DNA from: Cellulomonas hominis
GTDB lineage: Bacteria > Actinomycetota > Actinomycetes > Actinomycetales > Cellulomonadaceae
Direction of reading: 5' to 3'
Length of the DNA: 64,000 nucleotides
NCBI RefSeq assembly: GCF_014201095.1
Contig: NZ_JACHDN010000001.1
Coordinates: forward strand, 2,294,001 to 2,358,000
Shown here: positions 42,521 through 55,096 of the stretch, one piece after another
Layout of the letters: each line of letters begins with the position of its first letter
How positions within the stretch are numbered: the stretch's first letter is position 1
Translations under genes and position numbers: made by a program
The notes under the pieces: generated by a model
Seen by the model: the letters and a program-made list of their open reading frames with translations, nothing else
Told to the model about the DNA's origin: nothing
Databases searched by the model: none

Positions 42521-44710
42521 GTGGTCAACTCCACGACCGGTGACGGCGGCGAGGAGACCCTGCTGGCCATCGGCCGCGCGGTGGGCCAGGTCGTCGGGAT
42601 GCCGGTGCTCGTGGCCGCCGCCGAGCCGCCGGACTGGCCGATCGTCTGGGTGAACCGCGCGTTCACCGAGGTGACCGGGCTCACGCTCGAGGACGTCGCG
42701 GGACCGGCCGCGGGCATGATCGCGCCCGCCGCGGAGGACTCCTCGGGGTTGCACCAGCTCCAGGACGCCGTGCTCGCGGAGCGGGCGACGTCCGCGCTGC
42801 TGCGGCTGCGCCGCGCCGACGGCGACTGGTTCTGGGCGCGCACCGTCGTGACGCCGGTCGTCGGCGGGGACGGCGGCCGGCCGTCGCACTGGGTGGCCGC
42901 GCTCGTCGACGTGACGTCCGAGGTGGACCGCGACGCCGCGGTGGCCGCCGAGGTCGAGGTGGTCCGCCAGGAGAGCGAGGACCTCGCCCTCATCGGCACG
43001 GTGTCCGACCTGGTGATGGACCTGGACGACCCGTACGGCCTGCGGGCCATCGCGGAGCTGCTGTCCCGCCGGGTGGTGTCCTGGGCGGGGTTCTACGTGG
43101 ACGACGACGGCCTGCACGCCGCGGACGGCGTCGACACGACGCGGGTGTCCTGGGCGCAGCGCCGGCAGCCCGCCGGGGCGCCGGGGCCGTTCGTGCCGCG
43201 GCGCGGGGCCCGGTCCGCGGTGCCGGACGCGGTGCAGCGCCTGCTGGACGGCGAGGGCGAGGGCGCCGTCGCGATCGACTTCGACGTGTCCGCGACCTAC
43301 GAGCCGCGGACGGCGTCGGCGTGGCTGGCCGCCGACCTGCGGGCGCGCATCCCCGGCGGCGCGGGCCTCGGGCACGTCGCGGTGCTCGCGCTGCCCGGGC
43401 GGCACCGGGTCCTCGGCCTGCTGGCCGTCGTCCCGCGCGGGGCCGAGCCCGGGCAGGAGGACGGCGTGCCGGGGCGGGTCGGCCTGGACGAGCGCACCCG
43501 CACGATCCTGTCCCTGACCGGCCGCCGCGTGGGCCTCGCGATGGAGAACGTCCGCCTGTACGCGCGCGAGCACCGCGTCGCCGAGACCCTGCAGCGGGCG
43601 ATGCTGCCGGAGCAGGCCGAGGTCGACGGGCTGGACGTCTGGTCGTACTACGCGCCGAACGTCGTGTACGCGCAGGTCGGCGGCGACTGGTACGACGTCG
43701 TGCAGATCTCGTCCGACGTGGTCGGCGTGGTCATCGGGGACGTCGTCGGGCACGACGTGGAGGCGGCCGCCGCGATGGGCCAGCTCCGGTCGGTGGTCCG
43801 CGCGTACGCGTTCGAGGTGACCGAGCCCGGGCCCGTCCTGGAGCGGGTCGACACGCTGGTCGGCGGCATGCGCATCCCGCGGTCGGCCGGGCTCGTGCTG
43901 ACGACGCTCACCCGGCGCGGCGGCGACGAGGGCGGCTGCCCGTCCTGGCACCTGGAGTACTCGCGGGCCGGCCACCTGCCGGCGCTGCTGGTCCGGGACG
44001 GCGAGGTCGTGCTGCTCGACGGCGCGGGCGGCGCGCTGATCGGCTTCGGCGACGGGCAGCGCACCACGGCGCGGGCCGACCTGCGGCCGGGCGACGTCCT
44101 GGTCTTCTACACGGACGGGCTGATCGAGCGCCGGGACCGCGCGCTGCTCGACGGTGTCGCCGCGCTGCGCGAGGTCGCCGCCGGGGCCACGGCGGTGGAC
44201 GCCGCGGGCATCGGCGAGGAGCTGCTCGCCCGCCTCGCGGACAGCCCGGAGGACGACGTCGCGGTCGTCGTCGTGCGCATCCCCGACCTCACCGACACCT
44301 CGGGGCACGGCGGGAACGTCCGCAGCCGCCGCTGGCAGCTGCCGAGCGAGCCGGCGTCGATCGCCCGGGCCCGGCACGCCGTGCTCCGGACCTGCCACGC
44401 GTGGGAGCTCGGCGACGCGTCGAACGCCGAGCTCGTCGTGTCCGAGCTGGTCGCGAACGCGGTGCTGCACGGCTGGGGCCGCGTCACGCTGCGGCTGCAC
44501 GACACCGGCGAGGGGCTGCGGATCGAGGTCGAGGACTCCAACCCGACGCCGCCGGTCGCGACCGAGGGGCACCCCGGGCGGATCGGCGGGTTCGGGATGC
44601 GGATCGTCGAGCGGCTGGCGGACTGGGGGTGGCGGCCGTCGCGTGGGGGCAAGGTCGTGTGGGCCCGCGTCCGGCCGCCGGAGGGCGGGGCCGCGCAGAC
44701 CACCGCGTGA
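42521..44710 (+). CDS. PAS-GAF-PP2C(SpoIIE)-HATPase signalling protein
   Basis: The 729-residue protein fuses a PAS sensor (about 15-130; PIVWVNRAFTEVTGLTLEDV), a GAF-like region (about 145-335), a SpoIIE/RsbU-type PP2C phosphatase (about 350-585; GGDWYDVV near residue 389 and IGDVVGHDVEAA metal-binding Asp, VFYTDGLIERR) and an HATPase_c anti-sigma kinase (about 600-725; SELVANAVLHG N-box, GGFGMRIVERLAD G-box). It thus holds both the phosphatase and the kinase acting on STAS antagonists. I start at GTG 42521 with GGAGG 5 nt upstream. STAS genes flank it on both sides. Ligand of the PAS/GAF part is unknown. Confidence 0.9.
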   Translation: MVNSTTGDGGEETLLAIGRAVGQVVGMPVLVAAAEPPDWPIVWVNRAFTEVTGLTLEDVAGPAAGMIAPAAEDSSGLHQLQDAVLAERATSALLRLRRADGDWFWARTVVTPVVGGDGGRPSHWVAALVDVTSEVDRDAAVAAEVEVVRQESEDLALIGTVSDLVMDLDDPYGLRAIAELLSRRVVSWAGFYVDDDGLHAADGVDTTRVSWAQRRQPAGAPGPFVPRRGARSAVPDAVQRLLDGEGEGAVAIDFDVSATYEPRTASAWLAADLRARIPGGAGLGHVAVLALPGRHRVLGLLAVVPRGAEPGQEDGVPGRVGLDERTRTILSLTGRRVGLAMENVRLYAREHRVAETLQRAMLPEQAEVDGLDVWSYYAPNVVYAQVGGDWYDVVQISSDVVGVVIGDVVGHDVEAAAAMGQLRSVVRAYAFEVTEPGPVLERVDTLVGGMRIPRSAGLVLTTLTRRGGDEGGCPSWHLEYSRAGHLPALLVRDGEVVLLDGAGGALIGFGDGQRTTARADLRPGDVLVFYTDGLIERRDRALLDGVAALREVAAGATAVDAAGIGEELLARLADSPEDDVAVVVVRIPDLTDTSGHGGNVRSRRWQLPSEPASIARARHAVLRTCHAWELGDASNAELVVSELVANAVLHGWGRVTLRLHDTGEGLRIEVEDSNPTPPVATEGHPGRIGGFGMRIVERLADWGWRPSRGGKVVWARVRPPEGGAAQTTA

Positions 44711-44853
44711 GCATCCCGCCGGGGACGTCGGAGCCCACGCGGGACACGGCGGCGGCGATCGACGACGTGATCGCGTCAGCGGGTCAGCCGGGTGCCGGGA
44801 CGGAGCTGTTCCGACGTGCGGCCGGCGAGGTCGTCGCCGAGGAGGACGGGTGA
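44707..44853 (+). CDS. Possible small protein, translationally coupled to the PP2C gene
   Basis: A 48-codon frame begins at a GTG that overlaps the PP2C stop as GTGA and ends at 44851-44853. The peptide is soluble, with an Asp/Ala/Glu-rich helix-like part (DTAAAIDDVIASAG, FRRAAGEVVAEEDG). No family is recognised. A second frame of 14 codons starts again at a GTGA overlap (44850). GTGA coupling is common in this genome, but the length is too short to be confident. Confidence 0.3.
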   Translation: MSIPPGTSEPTRDTAAAIDDVIASAGQPGAGTELFRRAAGEVVAEEDG

Positions 44854-44896
44854 TCCGGCGTCTCGCGGTCGACGCGGATCGCGCCGCGCCCTGACC

Positions 44897-45259
44897 TCAG
44901 GCCGGGGAGGACGCGTCCTGCGCGACCGCGGCCGGCTCGTCCGGCGCGCACCGGTGGTCGGGGTCGATCCGGAACAGCTCCAGCGCCCCGCAGATCTCCA
45001 GCACGAACAGGTCCCGCGGGTCCGCCCCGCGCAGCACGGTCGCGCCGCCGCGCTTCCGGCTCGCGTCGGCGAGCGAGATGAGGAACGCCGCCCCGGTGGA
45101 GTCCATGAAGGTCACGCCGCACATGTCGATGACCAGCAGCTGGCGGCGCAGGCCCACCACGCGCGCGGCGATCTCGGGGAACTGGTCGCGCTCGGCGAGG
45201 TCGAGGTCGCCGGCGATGACGAGCGTGGTCGTCGCGGCCGAGGTGGCGATCTCGATCAT
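44897..45259 (-). CDS. STAS-domain anti-sigma factor antagonist (second copy)
   Basis: This 120-residue protein is a single STAS domain. TTLVIAGDLDLAERDQF forms the first strands and MCGVTFMDSTGAAFLISLAD (about 46-65) the phosphorylation loop with Ser54-Thr55. The C-terminal part has an acidic/Ala tail with two Cys-containing segments. It is related to but clearly diverged from the copy at 41988. It converges with the PP2C gene, with only the small frame between. It is preceded by GGAGG. Confidence 0.9.
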   Translation of the reverse strand: MIEIATSAATTTLVIAGDLDLAERDQFPEIAARVVGLRRQLLVIDMCGVTFMDSTGAAFLISLADASRKRGGATVLRGADPRDLFVLEICGALELFRIDPDHRCAPDEPAAVAQDASSPA

Positions 45260-45351
45260 GGTGACCTCCGGGAGGCATGCAGGGGCTGGACGACTGTAAC
45301 CACGGGGTGCCACGCCCCGCATGCGCAGCGCCGCGCTGCGACACTGGGCGC

Positions 45352-45774
45352 ATGACCGGACCGAACCTGCTGGAGCCCGAGCCCACCCGTCTGCCCCAGG
45401 GCGCGGACGCCGACGCCCGCGCCGTCCTGACCGCCGGCGGGGACCCCCGCGACGCCGCGCGCGCCGTGCCCACGTCGTCGCTGGCGTGGGCGCTGCTGGC
45501 CGAGCGCGCGCTCGCGGACGAGGGCGACCCGGTGGCGGCGTACGCCTACGCGCGCACCGGCTACCACCGCGGGCTGGACGCGCTGCGCCGCGCCGGCTGG
45601 CGGGGGCGCGGGCCGGTCCCCGCCGACCACGAGCCGAACCAGGGCTTCCTGCGGGCGCTGCTCGCGCTCGCGGAGGCGGCGGAGGCGATCGGGGAGGACG
45701 ACGAGGCGGAGCGGTGCGCGCAGTTCCTCGTGGACTCCGGGACGTCCGCGGCGGAGGTGGCCGAGCTGCGCTGA
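45352..45774 (+). CDS. DUF3151 family protein
   Basis: The 140-residue protein matches the actinobacterial DUF3151 family. PTSSLAWALLAERALADEGDPVAAYAYARTGYHRGLDALRRAGWRGRGPVP is diagnostic, followed by HEPNQGFLRALLALAEAAEAIGE and ERCAQFL. The pattern is helical and TPR-like. Function is not known; the gene often stands next to purA, as here (117 nt upstream of it). GACACT lies 6 nt before the ATG and could be a relaxed -10 of a leaderless mRNA. Confidence 0.92.
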   Translation: MTGPNLLEPEPTRLPQGADADARAVLTAGGDPRDAARAVPTSSLAWALLAERALADEGDPVAAYAYARTGYHRGLDALRRAGWRGRGPVPADHEPNQGFLRALLALAEAAEAIGEDDEAERCAQFLVDSGTSAAEVAELR

Positions 45775-45791
45775 GCGCCGCAGGCCGCTGA

Positions 45792-48489
<2,698 letters not shown>

Positions 48490-48525
48490 CGCGGATCCTC
48501 GGGCTAGGCTGGACAGAGGAAGTTA

Positions 48526-48558
48526 TGCAAAGAAGTCTCTGCAAAGGTAGCTCTGCAC
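48526..48558 (+). promoter_or_regulatory. 14-bp direct repeats in the MFS/ArsR divergent promoter
   Basis: TGCAAAG occurs at 48526-48532 and 48540-48546, and TGCACAT at 48554, all exactly 14 bp apart; the units also share a terminal CTC. The run reaches the ATG of the ArsR-type regulator and is a likely operator for it. The DNA here is unusually AT-rich. Confidence 0.6.
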
Positions 48559-49173
48559 ATGGATGACGTCAACGCCTCGCGCCCGCGGTCGGTCGGGGCC
48601 GACGCGCTCAAGGCCTTCACCCACCCCCTGCGGATGGCGATGATCGACCACCTGCAGGAGCACGGGCCCGCGACGGCGACGCAGCTCGCGCGCGCCCTGG
48701 GGGAGAGCACCGGGCAGACCAGCTACCACCTGCGGCAGCTCGAGCGGCACGGCTTCGTCGAGGACGACCCGGAGCACACCGGGGGGCGCGAGCGCTGGTG
48801 GCGGCCGGTGTCGTTCTGGGTGGACGGCGCGGCGCTGCGCGAGGACCCCGCCGGGGCCACCGCGCTGCGCGCCACCCAGCGGTGGGTGGTCGCCGAGCGG
48901 ATGCGCGTGCTGAACGCGTGGGCCGAGGCGGACGACCCGGACCCCGTGTGGGCCGAGGTCGGCACGAGCTCGCGGGCCACGGCGCACCTCGTGCCGGCGG
49001 AGGCGGAGGCGCTGATCGCCGAGCTGGAGGCCGTCGTGCGCCGGCACCTGGACGCGGCCAAGGCCCGGCAGGACGCCGAGGGGTCCGACGGCCGGCGCCG
49101 CGTGCGGGTCTACGTCGACGTGCTGCCGCTGCCGGCGGACGTGCCCGCGGACGCCCCGGCCGGCGACGGCTGA
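48559..49173 (+). CDS. ArsR-type winged-helix transcriptional regulator
   Basis: This 204-residue protein has a helix-turn-helix near its N-terminus: [57 protein letters not shown] (residues about 14-70), followed by [10 protein letters not shown] wing. The C-terminal 110 residues are helical with many Trp/Glu and no metal-binding Cys, typical of the larger HTH_20 family. It is divergent from the MFS gene and likely represses it. No ribosome-binding site is seen before the ATG at 48559 because the 14-bp repeats run up to it. Confidence 0.92.
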   Translation: MDDVNASRPRSVGADALKAFTHPLRMAMIDHLQEHGPATATQLARALGESTGQTSYHLRQLERHGFVEDDPEHTGGRERWWRPVSFWVDGAALREDPAGATALRATQRWVVAERMRVLNAWAEADDPDPVWAEVGTSSRATAHLVPAEAEALIAELEAVVRRHLDAAKARQDAEGSDGRRRVRVYVDVLPLPADVPADAPAGDG

Positions 49174-49224
49174 GCGCCCGCGTCCACCCTCCGGCGCGCC
49201 GCGTGGCGGTGCGCGCCCGGTCGG

Positions 49225-49230
49225 TAGGGT
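49225..49230 (+). promoter_or_regulatory. -10 hexamer of leaderless purD
   Basis: TAGGGT lies 7 nt before the GTG at 49238, with no Shine-Dalgarno sequence. Confidence 0.65.
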
Positions 49231-49237
49231 CGGCGGC

Positions 49238-50500
<1,263 letters not shown>

Positions 50501-50528
50501 CGCCGCCTGAGTGCCGCCGCGGTATGGT

Positions 50529-50545
50529 TGAGTATGTCTGAGTAT
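50529..50545 (+). repeat. TGAGTAT direct repeat in AT-rich spacer before AAA gene
   Basis: TGAGTAT occurs at 50529-50535 and 50539-50545, offset by one helical turn (10 bp). The 60-bp spacer 50521-50580 is strikingly AT-rich for this genome. It may be the promoter or an operator of the AAA gene. Confidence 0.5.
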
Positions 50546-50580
50546 TGGGCCCACTCGCATAGTCGGCTAGATTTCGGTAG

Positions 50581-51756
50581 ATGCGGCCTGACCTGAACCC
50601 CTACGCCCCCGGCTCGGGCCTGCGGCCCCCGGCGATGGTCGGGCGCGATGCGCAGGTGCACGCCTTCGACACCGTGGTGGCACGCACGGGGAACCGTCTG
50701 CACAACCGCGGCATGGTTCTCTCGGGTCTGCGCGGTGTCGGGAAGACGGTCCTCCTGAACTCGCTCCGCGCGCATGCCGACCGGCACGGGTGGCTGACGG
50801 TCGCGATCGAGGCCAAGCCCGGGGAGCTGGGCGGCAGGAGCGTGCGCACCCGGTTGGGCCGCGAGCTGCTCACCGCGGCGCGCCGCTACAACCGACCGGG
50901 CCTGCGCGAGCGTCTCGCGTCGTCGTTCGCGAGCATCGGCTCGTTCTCGGCCTCGGTGGGCGTCACCGGCATCTCGCTGGGCGTCGACGTCGCACCCGGC
51001 CGGGCGGACTCCGGGCAGATCGAGCTGGACCTCGAGGAGATGGTCGAGGACGTCGCCTCCGCGTTGCAGACGGAGGGCAAGGGGTTCGGGATCTTCATCG
51101 ACGAGATGCAGGACGTCGACGACGAGCTGCTCTCCGCGCTGCTCTCGGTCCAGCACGTCGCGGGTCAGCAGGGCTGGCCCTTCTACGTCGTGGGTGCCGG
51201 ACTCCCGAGCCTCCCGGCGACGCTGAGCGCGTCCCGCTCGTACGCGGAGCGCCTGTTCGACTACCACCAGATCGGTGCGCTCGCCCGCGACGCCGCGGCG
51301 TCGGCACTGACCGAGCCCGCGAGCCGGCTCGGCGTCGCCTACACCCCGGACGCGGTCGACGCGCTCGTCGGCGCCTCGGCCGGCTACCCGTACTTCCTCC
51401 AGGAGTACGGGAAGGCTGTCTGGGACCTGGCGCCCGACAAGACCATCGACGCCTCGGATGCGGCGGTGGCACTCGATGTCGGGCGGGACCAGCTCGACCA
51501 GGGGTTCTTCCCGGCCCGGTGGGACCGCGCCACTCCCGCCGAACGGCGCTACCTCCGGGCCATGGCGCGCGACGGGGATGGCGGGTCGGGCACCGGGGAG
51601 GTGGCGCGGCGTCTCGGGATCAAGCAGGCCAGCCTCGGTCCTGCGAGGGCCCAGCTCATCGCCAAGGGCCTGATCTACGCACCCGAGCACGGCCGCGTCG
51701 CCTTCACCGTCCCTGGCATGGCGGCGTTCATCGGGCGTCAGTTCGGCGACGCCTGA
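50581..51756 (+). CDS. AAA-type ATP-binding protein with C-terminal winged helix
   Basis: The 391-residue protein looks like a stand-alone P-loop ATPase of the AAA_16/archaeal-ATPase type. MVGRDAQ (about 19-25) is the family start; GLRGVGKT (49-56) is Walker A; GIFIDEMQD (170-178) is Walker B with the catalytic Glu; VVGAGLPSLP is a sensor-1-like strand. The C-terminus (about 310-391) has a winged-helix region: TPAERRYLRAMARDG and TGEVARRLGIKQASLGPARAQLIAKGLIY. Codon use has more T-ending codons than the flanking purD and purC, suggesting transfer. No partner toxin, nuclease or transposase is adjacent. Function unknown. Confidence 0.8.
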   Translation: MRPDLNPYAPGSGLRPPAMVGRDAQVHAFDTVVARTGNRLHNRGMVLSGLRGVGKTVLLNSLRAHADRHGWLTVAIEAKPGELGGRSVRTRLGRELLTAARRYNRPGLRERLASSFASIGSFSASVGVTGISLGVDVAPGRADSGQIELDLEEMVEDVASALQTEGKGFGIFIDEMQDVDDELLSALLSVQHVAGQQGWPFYVVGAGLPSLPATLSASRSYAERLFDYHQIGALARDAAASALTEPASRLGVAYTPDAVDALVGASAGYPYFLQEYGKAVWDLAPDKTIDASDAAVALDVGRDQLDQGFFPARWDRATPAERRYLRAMARDGDGGSGTGEVARRLGIKQASLGPARAQLIAKGLIYAPEHGRVAFTVPGMAAFIGRQFGDA

Positions 51757-51862
51757 CCGCCGAAGGTGCTGGTGAGCCCGGGCGGCCTGATGGCCCGCGG
51801 ACAGGTCCGTACGCCTGGACGCCGGCCCCGGGCCGTCCGCCGGCTGCGGCAGGATGACCCCC

Positions 51863-52783
51863 ATGACCGCACCCGCGCTGCCCGGCTGGACGCACACCTA
51901 CTCCGGCAAGGTCCGCGACCTGTACGTCCCGGACACGACCCAGGCGGCCGGCGCGGCCGTGGCCGAGCGGCACGGGGACGTCGTGCTGGTCGTCGCCAGC
52001 GACCGGGTGAGCGCGTACGACCACGTGCTCGAGCCCGGCATCCCCGGCAAGGGCGTGGTGCTGACGCAGCTGAGCCTGTGGTGGTTCGCGCAGCTGGCCG
52101 ACGTGGTGCCGAACCACGTCGTGTCGGCGGAGGGCCCGGACGTGCCCGCCGAGGTCGCGGGCCGGGCGATGGTCTGCCGGCGCCTGGACATGTTCCCGGT
52201 GGAGTGCGTCGCGCGCGGCTACCTCACGGGCTCCGGCCTGGCGGAGTACCGCTCCGCCGGCGCGGTGACCGGGATCCCGCTGCCGGAGGGGCTGGTGGAC
52301 GGCTCCCGGCTGCCCGAGCCGATCTTCACCCCGGCGACGAAGGCCGAGGTCGGCGAGCACGACGAGAACGTGACGCTGGACCAGGTCGCGGCGACGCTCG
52401 GGCGCGAGCGGGCGGAGCAGCTGCGGGACCTCACGCTCGCCGTCTACGGGCGGGCGGAGCGGCTGGCGCGCGAGCGCGGGGTGGTGCTGGCCGACACCAA
52501 GCTGGAGTTCGGCCTGGACGCCGACGGCGTCGTGACCCTGGGCGACGAGGTGCTGACGCCGGACTCGTCGCGGTTCTGGCCGGCGGACGCCTGGCAGCCG
52601 GGGCGGGCGCAGCCGAGCTTCGACAAGCAGTTCGTCCGCGACTGGCTGACGTCGGCCGCCTCCGGCTGGGACCGGGCCGGCGACGTGCCGCCCCCGCCGC
52701 TGCCGGCCGACGTGGTCGCGCGGACCCGGGACCGGTACCGGGAGGCGTACGAGCGGCTGACCGGGACGGCCCTCGCCCTCTGA
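51863..52783 (+). CDS. purC: Phosphoribosylaminoimidazole-succinocarboxamide synthase
   Basis: The 306-residue enzyme joins CAIR and aspartate in purine synthesis. [10 protein letters not shown] (about 14-23) is the ATP loop, [10 protein letters not shown] and [15 protein letters not shown] follow, [22 protein letters not shown] is the SAICAR synthase signature 1, and [11 protein letters not shown] is signature 2. It belongs to the longer actinobacterial/yeast type. I use ATG 51863; ATG 51854 would add three residues and is possible. It is separated from purD by the AAA gene. Confidence 0.96.
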   Translation: MTAPALPGWTHTYSGKVRDLYVPDTTQAAGAAVAERHGDVVLVVASDRVSAYDHVLEPGIPGKGVVLTQLSLWWFAQLADVVPNHVVSAEGPDVPAEVAGRAMVCRRLDMFPVECVARGYLTGSGLAEYRSAGAVTGIPLPEGLVDGSRLPEPIFTPATKAEVGEHDENVTLDQVAATLGRERAEQLRDLTLAVYGRAERLARERGVVLADTKLEFGLDADGVVTLGDEVLTPDSSRFWPADAWQPGRAQPSFDKQFVRDWLTSAASGWDRAGDVPPPPLPADVVARTRDRYREAYERLTGTALAL

Positions 52784-52823
52784 GGGCGGGACCTCGGGCC
52801 TGGACCGCGGGGTGCGTCGAGCC

Positions 52824-52842
52824 GTAGGTTAGGCTTGCCTCA
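52824..52842 (+). promoter_or_regulatory. DtxR/IdeR-type iron box
   Basis: GTAGGTTAGGCTTGCCTCA matches the iron-box consensus at about 15 of 19 positions, including the AGGTTAGGCT core. It lies 83 nt before the GTG of the siderophore-binding protein. It should repress the transporter operon in iron-rich cells. Confidence 0.85.
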
Positions 52843-52925
52843 TTGTCGCGGCGCCGTCGCCGGTCCGTGAGCCTGGGGCTCCCACCGGTGCGGGCGCCGA
52901 ACGTCCACCTGAACGGAGCACCCCC

Positions 52926-53999
52926 GTGCACGCTCGCACGACCTCGCCGCGCCCGGGCGCCCGCCGCGGCCTGGCCGCCGTCGCCGCGCTCGGCGCCGCC
53001 GCCCTGCTGCTGACCGCCTGCTCGAGCGACGACGCCGCGGACGACGCCCCGGCCGCCGGCGGCGACGAGACCGCCGCCGCGGACGACGCCTTCCCCGTCA
53101 CCATCGAGTCCAGCCTCGGCGAGGCCACCATCGAGGCGAAGCCGGAGCGCGTCGTCGCGCTCGGCTGGGGCGCGGCGGACATCGCGTTCTCGCTGGGCAC
53201 GACGCCGGTCGGCATCGAGAGCGACGACTGGGCGGGCGACGAGGACGGCTACCAGCCGTGGTTCCGCGCCGCCGTCGAGGACGCGGGCGAGGAGCTGCCC
53301 GAGACCATCACGATGTACCCGGAGCTCGACGTCGAGGCGATCATCGCGCTCGAGCCCGACCTGATCCTCGCCACGCAGTCCGGTATCGACCAGGCGACCT
53401 TCGACCAGCTGTCCGACTTCGCGCCGGTCGTGGCCTACCCGGGCCAGGCCTGGGCGACCCCGGTCGAGGACCAGATCACGATCGCCGCGCAGGCGCTGGG
53501 CGTGCCGGACCAGGCGGCCGGGCTCATCGACGGCATCCAGGCCGAGTACGACGCGGTGGCCGAGGCGCACCCGGAGTGGGCGGACATCACCTACGCGTAC
53601 GTGTACGGCGGCGACCAGGCGGGCTCCCTCGGCGTGTACATGCCGGGCGACACCCGCGTGGCGCTGCTGTCCAGCCTCGGCCTGGAGCTCGCGCCGTCCG
53701 CGGCCGGGCTCGAGCCGGACCCCGGCTCGTTCTACGCGACCCTCGGCCTGGAGAACGCCGACCAGCTCGACGACGTCGAGCTGCTGTTCACCTGGTTCAA
53801 CGACGAGGACGAGCAGGCCGCCACCGAGGCGCAGCCGCTGTGGCAGCAGATGCCGGCGTTCCAGTCGGGCGCGTACCTGCCGATGCTCGACCGGCAGCTC
53901 GGCATGGCCGTCACCGTCGCGACCCCGCTGAGCGTGCCCTACGCCCTGGACGCGTACGTCCCGCAGATCGAGGAGGTCGTCGCGAAGGTCGCCGGCTGA
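52926..53999 (+). CDS. Iron-siderophore ABC transporter substrate-binding lipoprotein
   Basis: The 357-residue lipoprotein of the FecB/FepB/FhuD class binds ferric siderophores outside the membrane. Its signal ends in LLTAC (acylated Cys32), followed by an Asp/Ala-rich linker. VTIESSLGEATIEAKPERVVALGWGAADIAFSLG starts the first lobe; ELDVEAIIALEPDLILATQSGI and FAPVVAYPG are typical. The Trp/Tyr pair WFRAAV is common in these proteins. The GTG has GGAG 7 nt upstream. It leads a four-gene operon preceded by an iron box. The exact siderophore is unknown, but hydroxamate or catechol types fit. Confidence 0.9.
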   Translation: MHARTTSPRPGARRGLAAVAALGAAALLLTACSSDDAADDAPAAGGDETAAADDAFPVTIESSLGEATIEAKPERVVALGWGAADIAFSLGTTPVGIESDDWAGDEDGYQPWFRAAVEDAGEELPETITMYPELDVEAIIALEPDLILATQSGIDQATFDQLSDFAPVVAYPGQAWATPVEDQITIAAQALGVPDQAAGLIDGIQAEYDAVAEAHPEWADITYAYVYGGDQAGSLGVYMPGDTRVALLSSLGLELAPSAAGLEPDPGSFYATLGLENADQLDDVELLFTWFNDEDEQAATEAQPLWQQMPAFQSGAYLPMLDRQLGMAVTVATPLSVPYALDAYVPQIEEVVAKVAG

Positions 54000-54046
54000 C
54001 CCGACGACCCCCGCGACCCCGGTCCGCCGGACCGGGCGCCACCGAC

Positions 54047-55096
54047 GTGACCGCGACCGTCACCGCACCGCGAGCCCCGCGCACCACCGCGCGGGGCTCG
54101 CGGTCGCGCGCGTGGCTGCTGGCCGGCGGCCTGGTGCTGGCGCTCGGGCTGCTCGTGCTCGCCTGCGGGCTGAGCGTCGCCGTCGGCTCCAAATCCGTCC
54201 CGCTGGGCGAGGTGTGGTCCGCGTGGCTGCACCCGGACGACGGGTACACCTCGGCCGTCGTGCAGTCCCGGCTGTCCCGGACGGCGCTCGGGCTCCTCGC
54301 GGGCGCGGCGCTCGCGGTGTCGGGCGCGGTGATCCAGGGGCTCACCCGGAACCCGCTGGGGGATCCCGGGCTGCTCGGGGTGAACGCCGGTGCGTCCGCG
54401 TCGGTCGTCGTCGTCACCGCGCTCGCGGGCGGGACGGCCGGGCGGTCGGTGTGGGCGGCGATCCCCGGGGCGGTGCTGGCCACCGTGGCCGTCTACGTCA
54501 TCGGCTCGGGAGGACCCCGCGGCAAGGCGACGCCCGTGCGGCTGGTGCTGGCCGGCGCGGCGATCGCCGCGGTGCTCATGGCGCTGGTGCAGGCGATCAC
54601 GCTCGCGAACACCGAGGTGTTCACGACCTACCGGTTCTGGGTCATCGGCTCGCTGGCCGGGCGGCCCGAGGACACCGCGGGCCTGGTGCTGCCGTACGTC
54701 CTGGCCGGGCTGGCGCTGGCGCTGCTGCTCGCGCGCGGCCTCAACGCCCTGGCCCTCGGCGACGAGTCCGCGACGGCCCTCGGGCTGAACGCCGGGCGGA
54801 CCCGGGCGCTCGCCGGGGTCGCGGCCACGCTGCTGGCCGCGGCGGCGGTCGCGGCGGTCGGCCCCGTCGCGTTCGTCGGGCTGGCGGTGCCGCTGGTCGT
54901 GCGGTCCTTCACCGGCTCCGACCACCGGTGGCTGATCCCGTACGCCGCGGTGCTCGGGCCGGTGCTGCTGCTCGGCGCGGACGTCGTCGGGCGGGTCGTC
55001 GCGCGGCCGGGGGAGCTCATGGTCGGCGTGGTGACCGCGTTCGTCGGGGCCCCGTTCCTCGTCGTCGCGGTGCGCCGGGGGAGGATCGGCCTGTGA
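54047..55096 (+). CDS. Iron-siderophore ABC transporter permease, FecCD family (first)
   Basis: This 349-residue permease has the FecCD hallmarks: LAVSGAVIQGLTRNPLGDPGLLGVNAGAS (about 88-116), RFWVIGSLAGRP in the middle, LGDESATALGLNAGRTR coupling helix and VGPVAFVGLAVPLVVRSFTGSDHRWLIP. About ten TM segments are seen. The GTG at 54047 follows the binding-protein stop by 47 nt without a clear Shine-Dalgarno. Its stop overlaps the second permease as GTGA. The two permeases are expected to form a heterodimer. Confidence 0.93.
   Translation: MTATVTAPRAPRTTARGSRSRAWLLAGGLVLALGLLVLACGLSVAVGSKSVPLGEVWSAWLHPDDGYTSAVVQSRLSRTALGLLAGAALAVSGAVIQGLTRNPLGDPGLLGVNAGASASVVVVTALAGGTAGRSVWAAIPGAVLATVAVYVIGSGGPRGKATPVRLVLAGAAIAAVLMALVQAITLANTEVFTTYRFWVIGSLAGRPEDTAGLVLPYVLAGLALALLLARGLNALALGDESATALGLNAGRTRALAGVAATLLAAAAVAAVGPVAFVGLAVPLVVRSFTGSDHRWLIPYAAVLGPVLLLGADVVGRVVARPGELMVGVVTAFVGAPFLVVAVRRGRIGL

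Noticed and set aside
50581..51756. AAA ATPase as part of a defence island
   Set aside because: No nuclease, toxin, reverse transcriptase, methylase or second defence gene is next to it; both neighbours are purine genes. Kept only as a single odd gene.
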